A stretch of 64,000 nt of DNA from Pseudomonas putida. Lineage in GTDB: Bacteria > Pseudomonadota > Gammaproteobacteria > Pseudomonadales > Pseudomonadaceae. A program made the position numbers and the translations under genes. Positions 35,955 through 43,996 of this stretch are shown here, in pieces (the stretch's first letter is position 1; each line of letters starts with the position of its first letter). The stretch covers positions 1,442,501-1,506,500 of the forward strand of contig NZ_CP016634.1 of the NCBI RefSeq assembly GCF_002741075.1, read 5' to 3'. The notes below the pieces were generated by a model. It ran no database searches. It worked only from the letters and a program-made list of their open reading frames with translations, and had not been told where the DNA came from.

Positions 35955-36635
35955 ATGATCGACGAACATTGGCGCGCCTTGTTTCCTCTGGCGATCGGCA
36001 CCCACGCCGACCGCGGCATGGCGCATCTGACCTTGAGCCTTGCCAACGAGCCTGGCCGTAGCGAAGTTGAACACTTCATCCACCAGCGTTTCGCCTCGGT
36101 CCACCATGCCGATGTCCACCACTACCTGCCGGAACTCTTGAGCCTGACCGACAGCCACGGGCGTCTGATCGCCGCCGCTGGTGTGCGCCTGGCCGCAGAG
36201 GGCGCGTTGTTTCTGGAGCGCTATCTGGACGAGCCGGTGGAACGCGCGGCCTCGCGCCTGGCCGGTGGCCCGGTGAGCCGGGAGCAGGTGGTGGAAGTGG
36301 GCAACCTGGCAGCACTCAGCGCTGGCAGCGCGCGCATCATGATCATCGCCGTGACCTGGTTGCTGGCCGCCCGAGGGCTGGACTGGGTCGCCTTCACCGG
36401 AGCTGCGACGTTGGTCAACAGCTTTCACCGCCTGGGCCTGGTGCCCACCTTGCTGGCCGACGCCGATCCCACCCGGCTCAATGGCGAGCGAGAGCATTGG
36501 GGCAGCTACTACAGCCAGCATCCGCACGTGTTCGCCGGCAACATCGGCCTGGGCCATGCGGCGCTGACCCAGGCCGGTGTGTTCCAGCGCCTGGGGTTGC
36601 CCCCCACGTTACAGGAGGCTGGCCATGCGGCATGA
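35955..36635 (+). CDS. Thermostable hemolysin-family protein (GNAT-like fold)
   Basis: The 226-residue protein matches the thermostable hemolysin family (PF12261) along its length: HHYLPELLSLTDSHGRLIAA, LFLERYLDEPVE, QVVEVGNLAALSAGSARIMI, WVAFTGAATLVNSFHRLGL and the terminal WGSYYSQHP. The VEVGNLA/AxFxGLxP layout is GNAT- or autoinducer-synthase-like, so acyl transfer is plausible and the name is historical. No signal peptide is present. GGGGGGAG lies before the ATG. It overlaps the ligase gene by 11 bp and is the first gene of a seven-gene operon. Confidence 0.88.
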   Translation: MIDEHWRALFPLAIGTHADRGMAHLTLSLANEPGRSEVEHFIHQRFASVHHADVHHYLPELLSLTDSHGRLIAAAGVRLAAEGALFLERYLDEPVERAASRLAGGPVSREQVVEVGNLAALSAGSARIMIIAVTWLLAARGLDWVAFTGAATLVNSFHRLGLVPTLLADADPTRLNGEREHWGSYYSQHPHVFAGNIGLGHAALTQAGVFQRLGLPPTLQEAGHAA

Positions 36636-38091
36636 GGTGCAGGCGTTCGCCGAAATACTGCAACAGCACGCCCGCGATCGCGGCGCGCAAATCGCGGTGC
36701 AGGGCGCAATGGGCCGTTTCGATTATGGCCAGCTGTTGAGCGAGGTCGAGCAGCGCGCCGCGTGGTTGCGCACCCAGGCGCCCGGTACCTTCGCCCTGGC
36801 CTTGGACAACGGGCCCCAGGCGCTGTTTTGGGACTTGGCGGCGCTGTTGGCCGAGCGGCCCTGCGTGATCGTGCCGCCGTTCTTCAGTCCGGCGCAGGTC
36901 CGTCATTGCCTGGACGACAGCGGTGTGACCCTGGTCCTGGCCGAGCCGGGGTTTGCGCCGGCGCTGCAGGCGGCGGGCTTCAGCGAAGCCGAGGGCTTCT
37001 GGTCTCGCCAGGTGGGCGCGGCCCATGCCTTGCCGGCGGGCACCGCCAAGATCACCTACACCTCCGGCAGCACCGGCGCCCCCAAGGGCGTGTGCCTGGG
37101 AAGCGATGCGCTGCTGCGTGTAGCCCGCGAGCTGGAAGCGGCCAGCCGCCCGACAGCACCGGGGAAGTACCTGGCAGTGCTGCCCCTGGGCGTGCTGTTG
37201 GAGAACCTCGGCATTTACGCTGCCTTGCTGGCTGGCGCCTGCGTGATGATCTACCCGCAGGCGCAACTGGGCATGCAGGGCGCAGGGCAGGTCGACTGGA
37301 AGCGTTTGCTGGGCAGCATCGCCTTGAGCGGCACCGAAAGCCTGATCCTGGTGCCGCAACTGCTGCTGGGCCTGGTGAGTGCCATCGAGCGCGGCCTGAC
37401 CCGGGTCGGGCCTTTGCGCTTCGTGGCCGTGGGCGGAGCGCGCGTGGCGCAGAGCCTGTTGGCCCGGGCCGAAGCAGTCGGCTTACCGGTCTTCGAAGGC
37501 TATGGATTGTCCGAATGCGCCTCGGTGGTGTGCCTCAACCGACCCGGCGCCCGACGCCCCGGCAGTGTCGGGCGACCCTTGCCCCACGTACAGGTGCGCA
37601 TTGCCGAGGACGGCGAAGTATTGGTGGCCGGCTCGACCCTGCTGGGGTACCTGGGCGAGCCGCCTTTCACCGGGCAATGGTGGCCAACGGGGGATATCGG
37701 CCATTTCGACGACGATGGTTTCCTGTACCTGGCAGGACGCAAGAAAAACCAGTTCATCACCAGTTTCGGGCGCAACGTCAACCCCGAGTGGGTCGAGGCC
37801 GAGCTGACCCAAGGCGGCGTGATTCTCCAGGCCTTCGTGCACGGCGAGGGTTTGGCGCACAACCTGGCGCTGCTCTGGCCGCTTGATCCGAGCAGCGACG
37901 ACGCGCTGATCGAGCAGGCGGTGGCGCAGTGCAACGCGGGCCTGCCGGATTACGCCCGTGTCCACACCTGGAAACGCTTGCCCGAACCCTTGAGCGCTGC
38001 CAACGCAACCCTGACCGCCAATGGCCGACCGCGCCGGGACGAGATCCTGCAGCGTTACCACGGCCTTTTATCCGCTATCGATGTCCCATGA
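36625..38091 (+). CDS. AMP-binding acyl-CoA/acyl-ACP ligase-like enzyme
   Basis: The 488-residue member of the ANL superfamily has the P-loop TYTSGSTGAPKGV (144-156), EGYGLSE, the TGD hinge-region motif and GRKKNQFITSFGRNVNPEWVE. The C-terminal motif that normally carries the catalytic lysine (NGKxxR) reads N466-G-R-P-R-R471, so arginine stands where lysine is expected. The protein would activate a carboxylic acid as an acyl-adenylate. It overlaps both neighbours. The substrate, probably a fatty or amino acid, is unknown. Confidence 0.88.
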   Translation: MRHEVQAFAEILQQHARDRGAQIAVQGAMGRFDYGQLLSEVEQRAAWLRTQAPGTFALALDNGPQALFWDLAALLAERPCVIVPPFFSPAQVRHCLDDSGVTLVLAEPGFAPALQAAGFSEAEGFWSRQVGAAHALPAGTAKITYTSGSTGAPKGVCLGSDALLRVARELEAASRPTAPGKYLAVLPLGVLLENLGIYAALLAGACVMIYPQAQLGMQGAGQVDWKRLLGSIALSGTESLILVPQLLLGLVSAIERGLTRVGPLRFVAVGGARVAQSLLARAEAVGLPVFEGYGLSECASVVCLNRPGARRPGSVGRPLPHVQVRIAEDGEVLVAGSTLLGYLGEPPFTGQWWPTGDIGHFDDDGFLYLAGRKKNQFITSFGRNVNPEWVEAELTQGGVILQAFVHGEGLAHNLALLWPLDPSSDDALIEQAVAQCNAGLPDYARVHTWKRLPEPLSAANATLTANGRPRRDEILQRYHGLLSAIDVP

Positions 38092-38099
38092 GGTCTGTC

Positions 38100-38780
38100 A
38101 TGTCTTTCTTCGAAACCTTGCAAGCACGCACCACCCCGCAACGCGACGCCCTGTTCGGCGTGCCGGTCATTCGCGAGGCACTCGCCGGTGCCGTCAGCCT
38201 GGAGGGCTATGTGGCCTTCTTGACCCAGGCCTACCATCACGTGCGCCATACCGTGCCGCTGATGATGGCCTGCGGTGCACGACTGCCCGCGCGCCTTGAA
38301 TGGCTACGCGGTGCGGTGTGCGAGTACATCGATGAAGAGTACGGCCACGAACGCTGGATTCTCAATGACATCGAGGCCTGCGGTGGCGACCCTGACCGGG
38401 TGCGTGACAGCCGCCCGGCGCTGCCGATCGAGCTGATGGTGGCGTTCCTCTACGACACCATCGCCCGGGGCAACCCGGTGGGGTTGTTCGGCATGGTCAA
38501 CGTGCTCGAAGGCACCAGCATCGCCTTGGCCACCCAGGCCGCCGGGACCATCCAGAGCAGCCTGGCCTTGCCAGACAACGCCTTTAGCTACCTGAGCTCC
38601 CACGGCGCCCTGGACCAGGACCACATGGCCACCTACCGCGGGCTGATGGACAGGCTGGACCAACCTGAAGACCAAGAGGCGGTGATCCATGCCGCCCAGG
38701 TGGTGTACCGCCTGTACACCGAGATGTTCCAAGGCTTGCCACGTGCGGGCGGGCAAGGGGTGCGCCATGCGTCTGCCTGA
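38100..38780 (+). CDS. Heme-oxygenase-like diiron oxidase (HDO/TenA-like) protein
   Basis: The 226-residue helical protein has a ligand pattern of the heme-oxygenase-like diiron enzymes (UndA, BesC, SznF): E80-x2-H83 in EEYGHE, Glu137 in VLEGTS, and H168-x3-D172-x2-H175 in HGALDQDH. Such enzymes use O2 to oxidise or fragment amino and fatty acids. The ATG at 38100 has GAGG upstream; an ATG at 38088 overlaps the ligase stop and is an alternative. Its neighbours suggest that it acts on the product of the ligase/acyltransferase pair. The chemistry is inferred. Confidence 0.8.
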   Translation: MSFFETLQARTTPQRDALFGVPVIREALAGAVSLEGYVAFLTQAYHHVRHTVPLMMACGARLPARLEWLRGAVCEYIDEEYGHERWILNDIEACGGDPDRVRDSRPALPIELMVAFLYDTIARGNPVGLFGMVNVLEGTSIALATQAAGTIQSSLALPDNAFSYLSSHGALDQDHMATYRGLMDRLDQPEDQEAVIHAAQVVYRLYTEMFQGLPRAGGQGVRHASA

Positions 38781-39573
38781 ATGCACGGCGGTATTGACCG
38801 GGGCCAGCGGTGGCATCGGTTTGGAATTGGCGACCCAGCTGTGCGCCGCCGGCGCACGGGTGCTGGCGGTCAGCCGGCACATGGGGCCGCTGGCTGCCCT
38901 GATGAACCGCTACCCCCAGCAATTGCGCTGGCAGTCGGCCGACTTGCGTAGCCATGCCGGTCGTCAGGAGGTGATCGCCGCCGCGAAGGCGATGGGCGGG
39001 GCCAACCTGTTGATCAACGCTGCGGGGGTCAATCGTTTCGCGCTGTTCGAGCAGCTCGACGAAGCGGCGCTGGATGACCTGATCGACCTCAACATCAAGG
39101 CCACCCTGCAACTGACCTGTGGCCTGCTGCCGCTGCTGCGCGAGCAGCCCCGGGCATTGGTGGTGAACGTCGGCTCCATCTACGGCTCGATCGGCTATCC
39201 CGGCTATGCCACCTACAGCGCCAGCAAGTTCGCCTTGCGCGGATTCTCCGAAGCCCTGCGCCGGGAGCTTGCCGACACGTCGGTGAACGTGTTGTATGCC
39301 GCGCCCCGGGCGACCCACACCAGCATGAACAGCAGCGCCGCCACCGCCTTGAACCAAGCCCTGAAGGTCGGGATGGATGACCCAGGCGATGTCGCCAAAG
39401 CCGTGCTCGATGCCGTACAGGCCGAGCGCAGCGAGCTGTACCTGGGCTGGCCGGAAAAACTCTTCGTGCGCTTGAACGGGATGTTGCCGGGTTTGGTCGA
39501 TCGGGCCCTGCGCAAGCAATTGCCGCTGATCCGCCGCTACAGCGATGCCAACAGCAAGGAGTCGAACAAATGA
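38767..39573 (+). CDS. Short-chain dehydrogenase/reductase (SDR)
   Basis: The 268-residue classical SDR has the cofactor loop LTGASGGIGLELATQL (about 10-25), NAAG (about 86-89), a catalytic Ser in VNVGSIYGS and the YSASK catalytic pair (about 153-157). NADPH preference is suggested by the downstream basic residue. The tail beyond 210 (LYLGWPEKLFVRLNGMLP) is hydrophobic and may touch the membrane. It overlaps the HDO gene by 14 bp and the TPR gene by 4 bp. Confidence 0.9.
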   Translation: MRLPECTAVLTGASGGIGLELATQLCAAGARVLAVSRHMGPLAALMNRYPQQLRWQSADLRSHAGRQEVIAAAKAMGGANLLINAAGVNRFALFEQLDEAALDDLIDLNIKATLQLTCGLLPLLREQPRALVVNVGSIYGSIGYPGYATYSASKFALRGFSEALRRELADTSVNVLYAAPRATHTSMNSSAATALNQALKVGMDDPGDVAKAVLDAVQAERSELYLGWPEKLFVRLNGMLPGLVDRALRKQLPLIRRYSDANSKESNK

Positions 39574-40211
39574 GATACCTGATCCTCCTCGGCCTGTTGG
39601 TCGCTGCCCCGTTCACCTGGGCCTTGGATTCGGCCGGGACCCAGCGCCTGACGGATGTCCAGCAGCGCTGGGCCCAGATCCAGTACACGTTGCCCAAGGC
39701 CCAACGCGCCGATGCGCTGGAAAAACTGGCCGCCGACAGCGGTGCGTTCGTGCGTCAGTACCCAAGCTCGCCCGAAGCGCTGATCTGGGACGGCATCGTC
39801 AACAGCAGTTGGGCCGGGGCCACCGGTGGGCTGGGGGCGCTGGGCAAGGTCAAGGCGGCCCGCGCCAGCCTGGAGAAGGCGATCGCCATGGACCCCGTTG
39901 CCCTGCAGGGTTCGGCCTATACCAGTCTGGGGGCTTTGTACGACCAGGTTCCCGGCTGGCCCATCGGCTTTGGCGATAGCGACAAGGCCGAGGCCATGCT
40001 GCGCAAGGCGCTGGCGCTCAACCCTGAGGGTATCGACAGCAATTACTTCTGGGCCGATCATCTGGTGCGCGAAGGGCACTATGCCCAAGCGCGCGAGGCC
40101 TTGCACAAGGCATTGCAGGCACCTGCGCGGCCAGGTCGGGAACTGGCTGACAAAGGCCGACGCCAGGAAATCGATGCTTTACTCAAAAGTATCCAGGACA
40201 AACAGGACTGA
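39570..40211 (+). CDS. Secreted TPR-repeat protein
   Basis: This 213-residue protein has a signal peptide (ILLGLLVAAPFTWA, cleavage near 19) and two or three tetratricopeptide-like repeats (AARASLEKAIAMDPVALQG near 95, ADKAEAMLRKALALNPEGID near 137, and ARGHYAQAREALHKAL-like near 170). It probably acts in the periplasm as an adaptor. Translation is coupled to the SDR by an ATGA overlap. The binding partner is unknown. Confidence 0.83.
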   Translation: MRYLILLGLLVAAPFTWALDSAGTQRLTDVQQRWAQIQYTLPKAQRADALEKLAADSGAFVRQYPSSPEALIWDGIVNSSWAGATGGLGALGKVKAARASLEKAIAMDPVALQGSAYTSLGALYDQVPGWPIGFGDSDKAEAMLRKALALNPEGIDSNYFWADHLVREGHYAQAREALHKALQAPARPGRELADKGRRQEIDALLKSIQDKQD

Positions 40212-40213
40212 GT

Positions 40214-40876
40214 ATGCGGCTGCTGCTGGTAGAGGATGACAGGGCACTGGGGGAGGGGATCTGCGACGGTCTGCGTCAGGAGGGCTATACCCTGGACTGG
40301 TTGCAGGACGGCATCAATGCGCTGCATGCCCTTCGCCATGAGTCTTTTGACCTGGTGGTGCTGGATTTGGGGTTGCCCCGCCTGGATGGCGTCGAACTGC
40401 TGCGGCGCGTGCGCGTCGATGGTAATGCGGTGCCGGTGCTGATCCTCACAGCGCGTGACGCCACCGAGGATCGGATCGCAGGGCTGGACGCCGGAGCCGA
40501 CGACTACCTGATCAAGCCGTTCGATCTCAACGAGCTCAAGGCCCGCCTGCGCGCCTTGCTGCGCCGCAGCGCCGGCCGAGCCCGGGTGGTGATCGAGCAT
40601 GCCGGCGTAGAGCTGGACCCGGCCACCCAGCAAGTCAGCTACAACGGCCAGGCGGTGGTGCTCACGCCCAATGAGTACCGGCTGCTGCACGAACTGCTGG
40701 CCCAGCCGGGCAAGGTGTTCACCCGCGAACGCCTGACCCAGCTGCTGTATGGCTGGGGTGAAGAACCGGAGAGCAACACACTGGAAGTGCACATCTATCA
40801 CCTGCGCAAAAAACTGTTCAACGGGCTGATCCGCACCGTGCGTGGCATCGGCTACCTGGTGGAAGGCAAGCCATGA
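40214..40876 (+). CDS. OmpR/PhoB-family response regulator (QseB/PmrA-like)
   Basis: The 220-residue regulator has a receiver domain with acidic pocket E7-D8-D9, phosphoacceptor Asp51 and Lys101 (DYLIKPFDL), then a winged-helix DNA-binding domain ending TLEVHIYHLRKKL and RTVRGIGYLVEGKP. It starts 2 bp after the TPR stop and overlaps the kinase by an ATGA. The upstream CTTCAG-N5-CTTCAG repeat at 35.9 kb fits its class. It likely controls the whole operon. Confidence 0.93.
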   Translation: MRLLLVEDDRALGEGICDGLRQEGYTLDWLQDGINALHALRHESFDLVVLDLGLPRLDGVELLRRVRVDGNAVPVLILTARDATEDRIAGLDAGADDYLIKPFDLNELKARLRALLRRSAGRARVVIEHAGVELDPATQQVSYNGQAVVLTPNEYRLLHELLAQPGKVFTRERLTQLLYGWGEEPESNTLEVHIYHLRKKLFNGLIRTVRGIGYLVEGKP

Positions 40877-42246
40877 GTTCGCTGCGCCGACGCACCCTGT
40901 GGCGGGTCATGCTGGTGCTGGTGCTCGGCAGCGCCTTGCTGGCCTTGTACAACTACCATGACAGCCGACACGAGATCGCGGAGGTCTATGACGCTCACCT
41001 GGCGCAAAATGCTCGCTTGTTGCAAGGGGTCCTGAGCCTGCCGCTGCACGGGCAGCGACGTGAAGACCTTTATCAGGCCTTCGACACGGCCTTGGGCAAG
41101 GCGGGGCGACATCGGGTCGGGCATCCGTATGAGAGCAAGCTGGCGTTCCAGGTGTGGAGCGATGACGGCGTGGTGATGGTCAATACCCCGAGCGCGCCGA
41201 CATTCGTCACACGCCCGAGCACGCCGGGGTTTTCCGATCTGGTGGTCGATGGGCGCAAGTGGCGCAGTTTTGTCCTGCCGGTTCCCGAGCAGCACTGGGT
41301 GATCTGGGTGGGCGAGCGCAGCGATGTGCGCGACGACCTGGTCGGGCGTATCGTGCGCCATACCCTCCTGCCGTTTCTGTTGGGCAGCCTGGCCCTGGCG
41401 CTGTTGGTCTGGCTGGCCATTGGTCGCGGCCTGATGCCGCTGCAGAACATGGCCCAGGTCATTCGCGCGCGGCACGCCGAATCTCTGGCACCGCTGCAAC
41501 TGGTCCCGTTGCCCGGGGAGCTCGAACCGATGCAGGCAGCCATCAACCGCTTGCTGGCACAGATCGAGCAGTTGCTGCGCCGCGAGCACCGCTTCATCGC
41601 CGACGCGGCCCATGAAATGCGCACGCCCTTGGCGATCCTGCGTCTGCATGCGCAGAACGCCCAGGGCGCCACCACCGAAGAGGAGCGGCAAAAGGCGCTG
41701 GGCTTTCTGATCGCAGGCGTGGACCGCCTTGGCCGGGTGGTCAACCAGCTGCTGACCCTGGCCCGCCTGGAACCGCGCCTGGCGCAGCGCACCCGGGAGC
41801 GGGTCGACCTGGAAGCCTTGGTGACCGAGCACCTCGCCCAGCTGGCGCCCTGGATACTCGAACAGGGCCAGGAACCTTCGCTGGATATCGCCCCCGGCGA
41901 CTATCACCTGGCGACCGACGCCGGCGCCCTGGCCATTGCCCTGCAGAACCTGGTGACCAACGCCGTGAATCATTCACCGCCTGGCGGGCGGATCCGCGTA
42001 TCGCTGGCGCGGGTGGGAGAACAGGTATTGCTCTGCGTGGAGGATGAAGGGCCCGGTATCGACGAAGCAGACCTCGAACGGGTGTTCGAGCGTTTCTACA
42101 CCAAGGATTCGAGCAACGGTGCGGGGCTGGGATTGTCGATCGTCAGCATGATCGCCGAGCGCCTGGGTGGCAGCGTGCAGCTGTGCAACGTCGCGCCACA
42201 CGGGCTGCGGGCGACCTTGCGCCTGGAGGCCGGCGCGTCTCAGTGA
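40873..42246 (+). CDS. Sensor histidine kinase
   Basis: This 457-residue kinase has two membrane helices (about 10-27 and 155-177) enclosing a periplasmic sensor of about 125 residues, a HAMP-like linker, the phosphoacceptor His in DAAHEMRTPLAILRLHAQ (about 254), N-box NLVTNAVNH, and G-boxes DEGPGIDE and GAGLGLSIV. It is the partner of the adjoining regulator. The signal is unknown but presumably relates to the pathway encoded upstream. It overlaps the convergent VOC gene by 7 bp. Confidence 0.93.
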   Translation: MSSLRRRTLWRVMLVLVLGSALLALYNYHDSRHEIAEVYDAHLAQNARLLQGVLSLPLHGQRREDLYQAFDTALGKAGRHRVGHPYESKLAFQVWSDDGVVMVNTPSAPTFVTRPSTPGFSDLVVDGRKWRSFVLPVPEQHWVIWVGERSDVRDDLVGRIVRHTLLPFLLGSLALALLVWLAIGRGLMPLQNMAQVIRARHAESLAPLQLVPLPGELEPMQAAINRLLAQIEQLLRREHRFIADAAHEMRTPLAILRLHAQNAQGATTEEERQKALGFLIAGVDRLGRVVNQLLTLARLEPRLAQRTRERVDLEALVTEHLAQLAPWILEQGQEPSLDIAPGDYHLATDAGALAIALQNLVTNAVNHSPPGGRIRVSLARVGEQVLLCVEDEGPGIDEADLERVFERFYTKDSSNGAGLGLSIVSMIAERLGGSVQLCNVAPHGLRATLRLEAGASQ

Positions 42247-42626
42247 CGTTGGGCGATCTGGATCAGGTTGCCGCAGGTGTCGTCGAACACGGCCACGGTC
42301 ACCGGGCCCATGGCGGTCGGTGGTTGGGTGAAGCGCACGCCGGCTGCGCACAGGCGGGTGTATTCGGCCTGGATATCGCGTACCCCGAAGGACGTCGCGG
42401 GGATGCCATCCTGCTTGAGGGCGGTCTTGTAGGTCTTGGCGGCGGGATGGGCATCGGGTTCGAGCAGCAGCTCCACACCGTTGGGGTCATTGGGCGAGGT
42501 GAGGGTCAGCCAGCGGTGCTGGCCCATGGGAATGTCATGCTTGGGCTCGAAACCCAGTACATAGTGGTAGAAGGCAAGGGCCTTGGCCTGGTCATCGACC
42601 AGGATGCTGGTGATCACGATCTTCAT
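42240..42626 (-). CDS. VOC-family protein
   Basis: The 128-residue protein begins MKIVITSILVDDQAKALAFY and shows paired glyoxalase-fold repeats: FEPKHDIPMGQHRWLTLTSP in the first half and FTQPPTAMGPVTVAVFDDTC then GNLIQIAQRH in the second. It is of the PhnB/YaeR-like type seen in many soil bacteria, function unknown. It overlaps the kinase gene tail to tail. The ATG at 42626 fits the family start. Confidence 0.88.
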   Translation of the reverse strand: MKIVITSILVDDQAKALAFYHYVLGFEPKHDIPMGQHRWLTLTSPNDPNGVELLLEPDAHPAAKTYKTALKQDGIPATSFGVRDIQAEYTRLCAAGVRFTQPPTAMGPVTVAVFDDTCGNLIQIAQRH

Positions 42627-42715
42627 AGGCGTGCGTCCGTTCTGCGGGCAGTTACCTGCAAGTAAAGACGCTCTGGACCCGTTCACCACTCCCCATATGG
42701 GCGAGTCCACTATCG

Positions 42716-42842
42716 CATTCGCGGGTAAACCCGCTCCCACAAGGGCGGCGGCGTGCTTGCGATGCCGGCGTGCCCGCGAATGCGCCGGTGAATCCACCTT
42801 CATATTCGCGGGCAAGCTGGAGCTCGGAACCGCCGCTCCCAA
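42716..42842. repeat. REP-like cluster
   Basis: The sequence ATTCGCGGGTAAACCCGCTC occurs at 42717-42736, with further partial copies (GTGCCCGCGAATGCG, TATTCGCGGGCAAGC) to 42815. It occupies most of the 263 bp between the VOC start and the acoC end, a stretch in which I see no gene. Confidence 0.65.
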
Positions 42843-42866
42843 CGTCATCTCGCCCGCATGTTGAAA

Positions 42867-42883
42867 GGGCCGCGAAGCGGCCC
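42867..42883 (-). terminator. Intrinsic terminator of the acoXABC operon
   Basis: Read on the minus strand, GGGCCGC-TTC-GCGGCCC is followed directly by TTTCAA, 6 bases beyond the acoC stop. The seven-base-pair GC stem plus short T-run is a good rho-independent terminator. Confidence 0.75.
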
Positions 42884-42889
42884 CTGTGG

Positions 42890-43996
42890 TCAATCTTGAC
42901 GCAGAAACGCCAGCAACTGCTGGTTGACCTGCTCGGCCGCCTCCATCTGCACCATGTGTCCCATGCCCGCGATCACCACTGCCTCGGCCTCCAGCCCTTG
43001 GGCATGGCTGGCTGGAATGATCGCGTCCTCGCTGCCCCAGATCACCAGCACCGGATGCTGGCCCAGGACGCCGCGCAGGTCGTGCCGTTGCCGATCACCG
43101 TCGGCAATGGTCGAGACCAGTTGGCGCAAGGCGCTGTCGACCCCTTCCAGGCGCTTGAACTTGAGCATGTCCTCAAGCATCTGTCGGGTCACCAGGCCGG
43201 GGTCGGCGAACAACTGGCTCATCGCAGGCTTCAGGGCGTTGCGGCTGCCGGCTTCGACGAAGGCGCGCAGGTAGCCGCCATTGATCGCCTCGCCCAGACC
43301 TGCGCTGGCGATCAGCCCCAGGCTCGCCACCCGTTGCGGGGCCAGGCGGGTCAGGTTCAGGCTCACCGCGCCGCCCATGGAGTGGCCGACGAAATGGGCG
43401 CGGGGGATGTCCAAATGGTCAAGCAACGCCAACACCGCTTCGCTCAGCTCATCCAGGTCGCCCCGTTGCAGGGCCTTGGCCGACTCGCCGTGGCCAGGCA
43501 GGTCCAGGGCGATGACGCGGCGTTCGCTGGCCAAGGCCGGGTGATTGAACAGCCAGTTGTTGAGGTCGCCACCAAAGCCATGCACCAGCACCAGCGGCGT
43601 GCCGCCTTCGCCCAGCTCGAACCAGCGCAGCAGGCGACCGCCCACTTCGGCCTTCTGCGGCGCCGGCCCCTGGGCCTGTTCACACCCACCTTCGGCGACG
43701 AATTCGGCCTGAAAGCGCTGCACCACGGCGTCGATCTGCGCCTCGTCGGCGTCACCTTCGACCACCACCGCGAGCAGGGCACCCACCGGTAGGGTTTCAT
43801 CGGGCTGCGCCACCACCCGGCGCAGCACGCCGCTGAATGGCGCCTCGACGCTGCTGCTGATCTTGTCGGTCTCCACGTCCAGCACTTCATCGCCTTGGTT
43901 GATGACGTCGCCTTCCTGCTTGAGCCAGGTATCGACCCGGCCTTCGGTCATCGACAGGCCCCATTTGGGCATGGTCAGGGTATGGATCTGGCTCAT
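42890..43996 (-). CDS. acoC: Acetoin dehydrogenase E2 component (dihydrolipoamide acetyltransferase)
   Basis: The 368-residue protein joins an N-terminal lipoyl domain (about 1-80, lipoyl lysine in VETDKISSS) to an alpha/beta-hydrolase-like catalytic domain (about 120-365, with FVGHSMGGAVSL). This combination is specific to AcoC and unlike pyruvate dehydrogenase E2. It transfers the acetyl group from lipoate to CoA in acetoin cleavage. It overlaps acoB by 4 bp. In other Pseudomonas an adh gene follows acoC; here a terminator does. Confidence 0.95.
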   Translation of the reverse strand: MSQIHTLTMPKWGLSMTEGRVDTWLKQEGDVINQGDEVLDVETDKISSSVEAPFSGVLRRVVAQPDETLPVGALLAVVVEGDADEAQIDAVVQRFQAEFVAEGGCEQAQGPAPQKAEVGGRLLRWFELGEGGTPLVLVHGFGGDLNNWLFNHPALASERRVIALDLPGHGESAKALQRGDLDELSEAVLALLDHLDIPRAHFVGHSMGGAVSLNLTRLAPQRVASLGLIASAGLGEAINGGYLRAFVEAGSRNALKPAMSQLFADPGLVTRQMLEDMLKFKRLEGVDSALRQLVSTIADGDRQRHDLRGVLGQHPVLVIWGSEDAIIPASHAQGLEAEAVVIAGMGHMVQMEAAEQVNQQLLAFLRQD

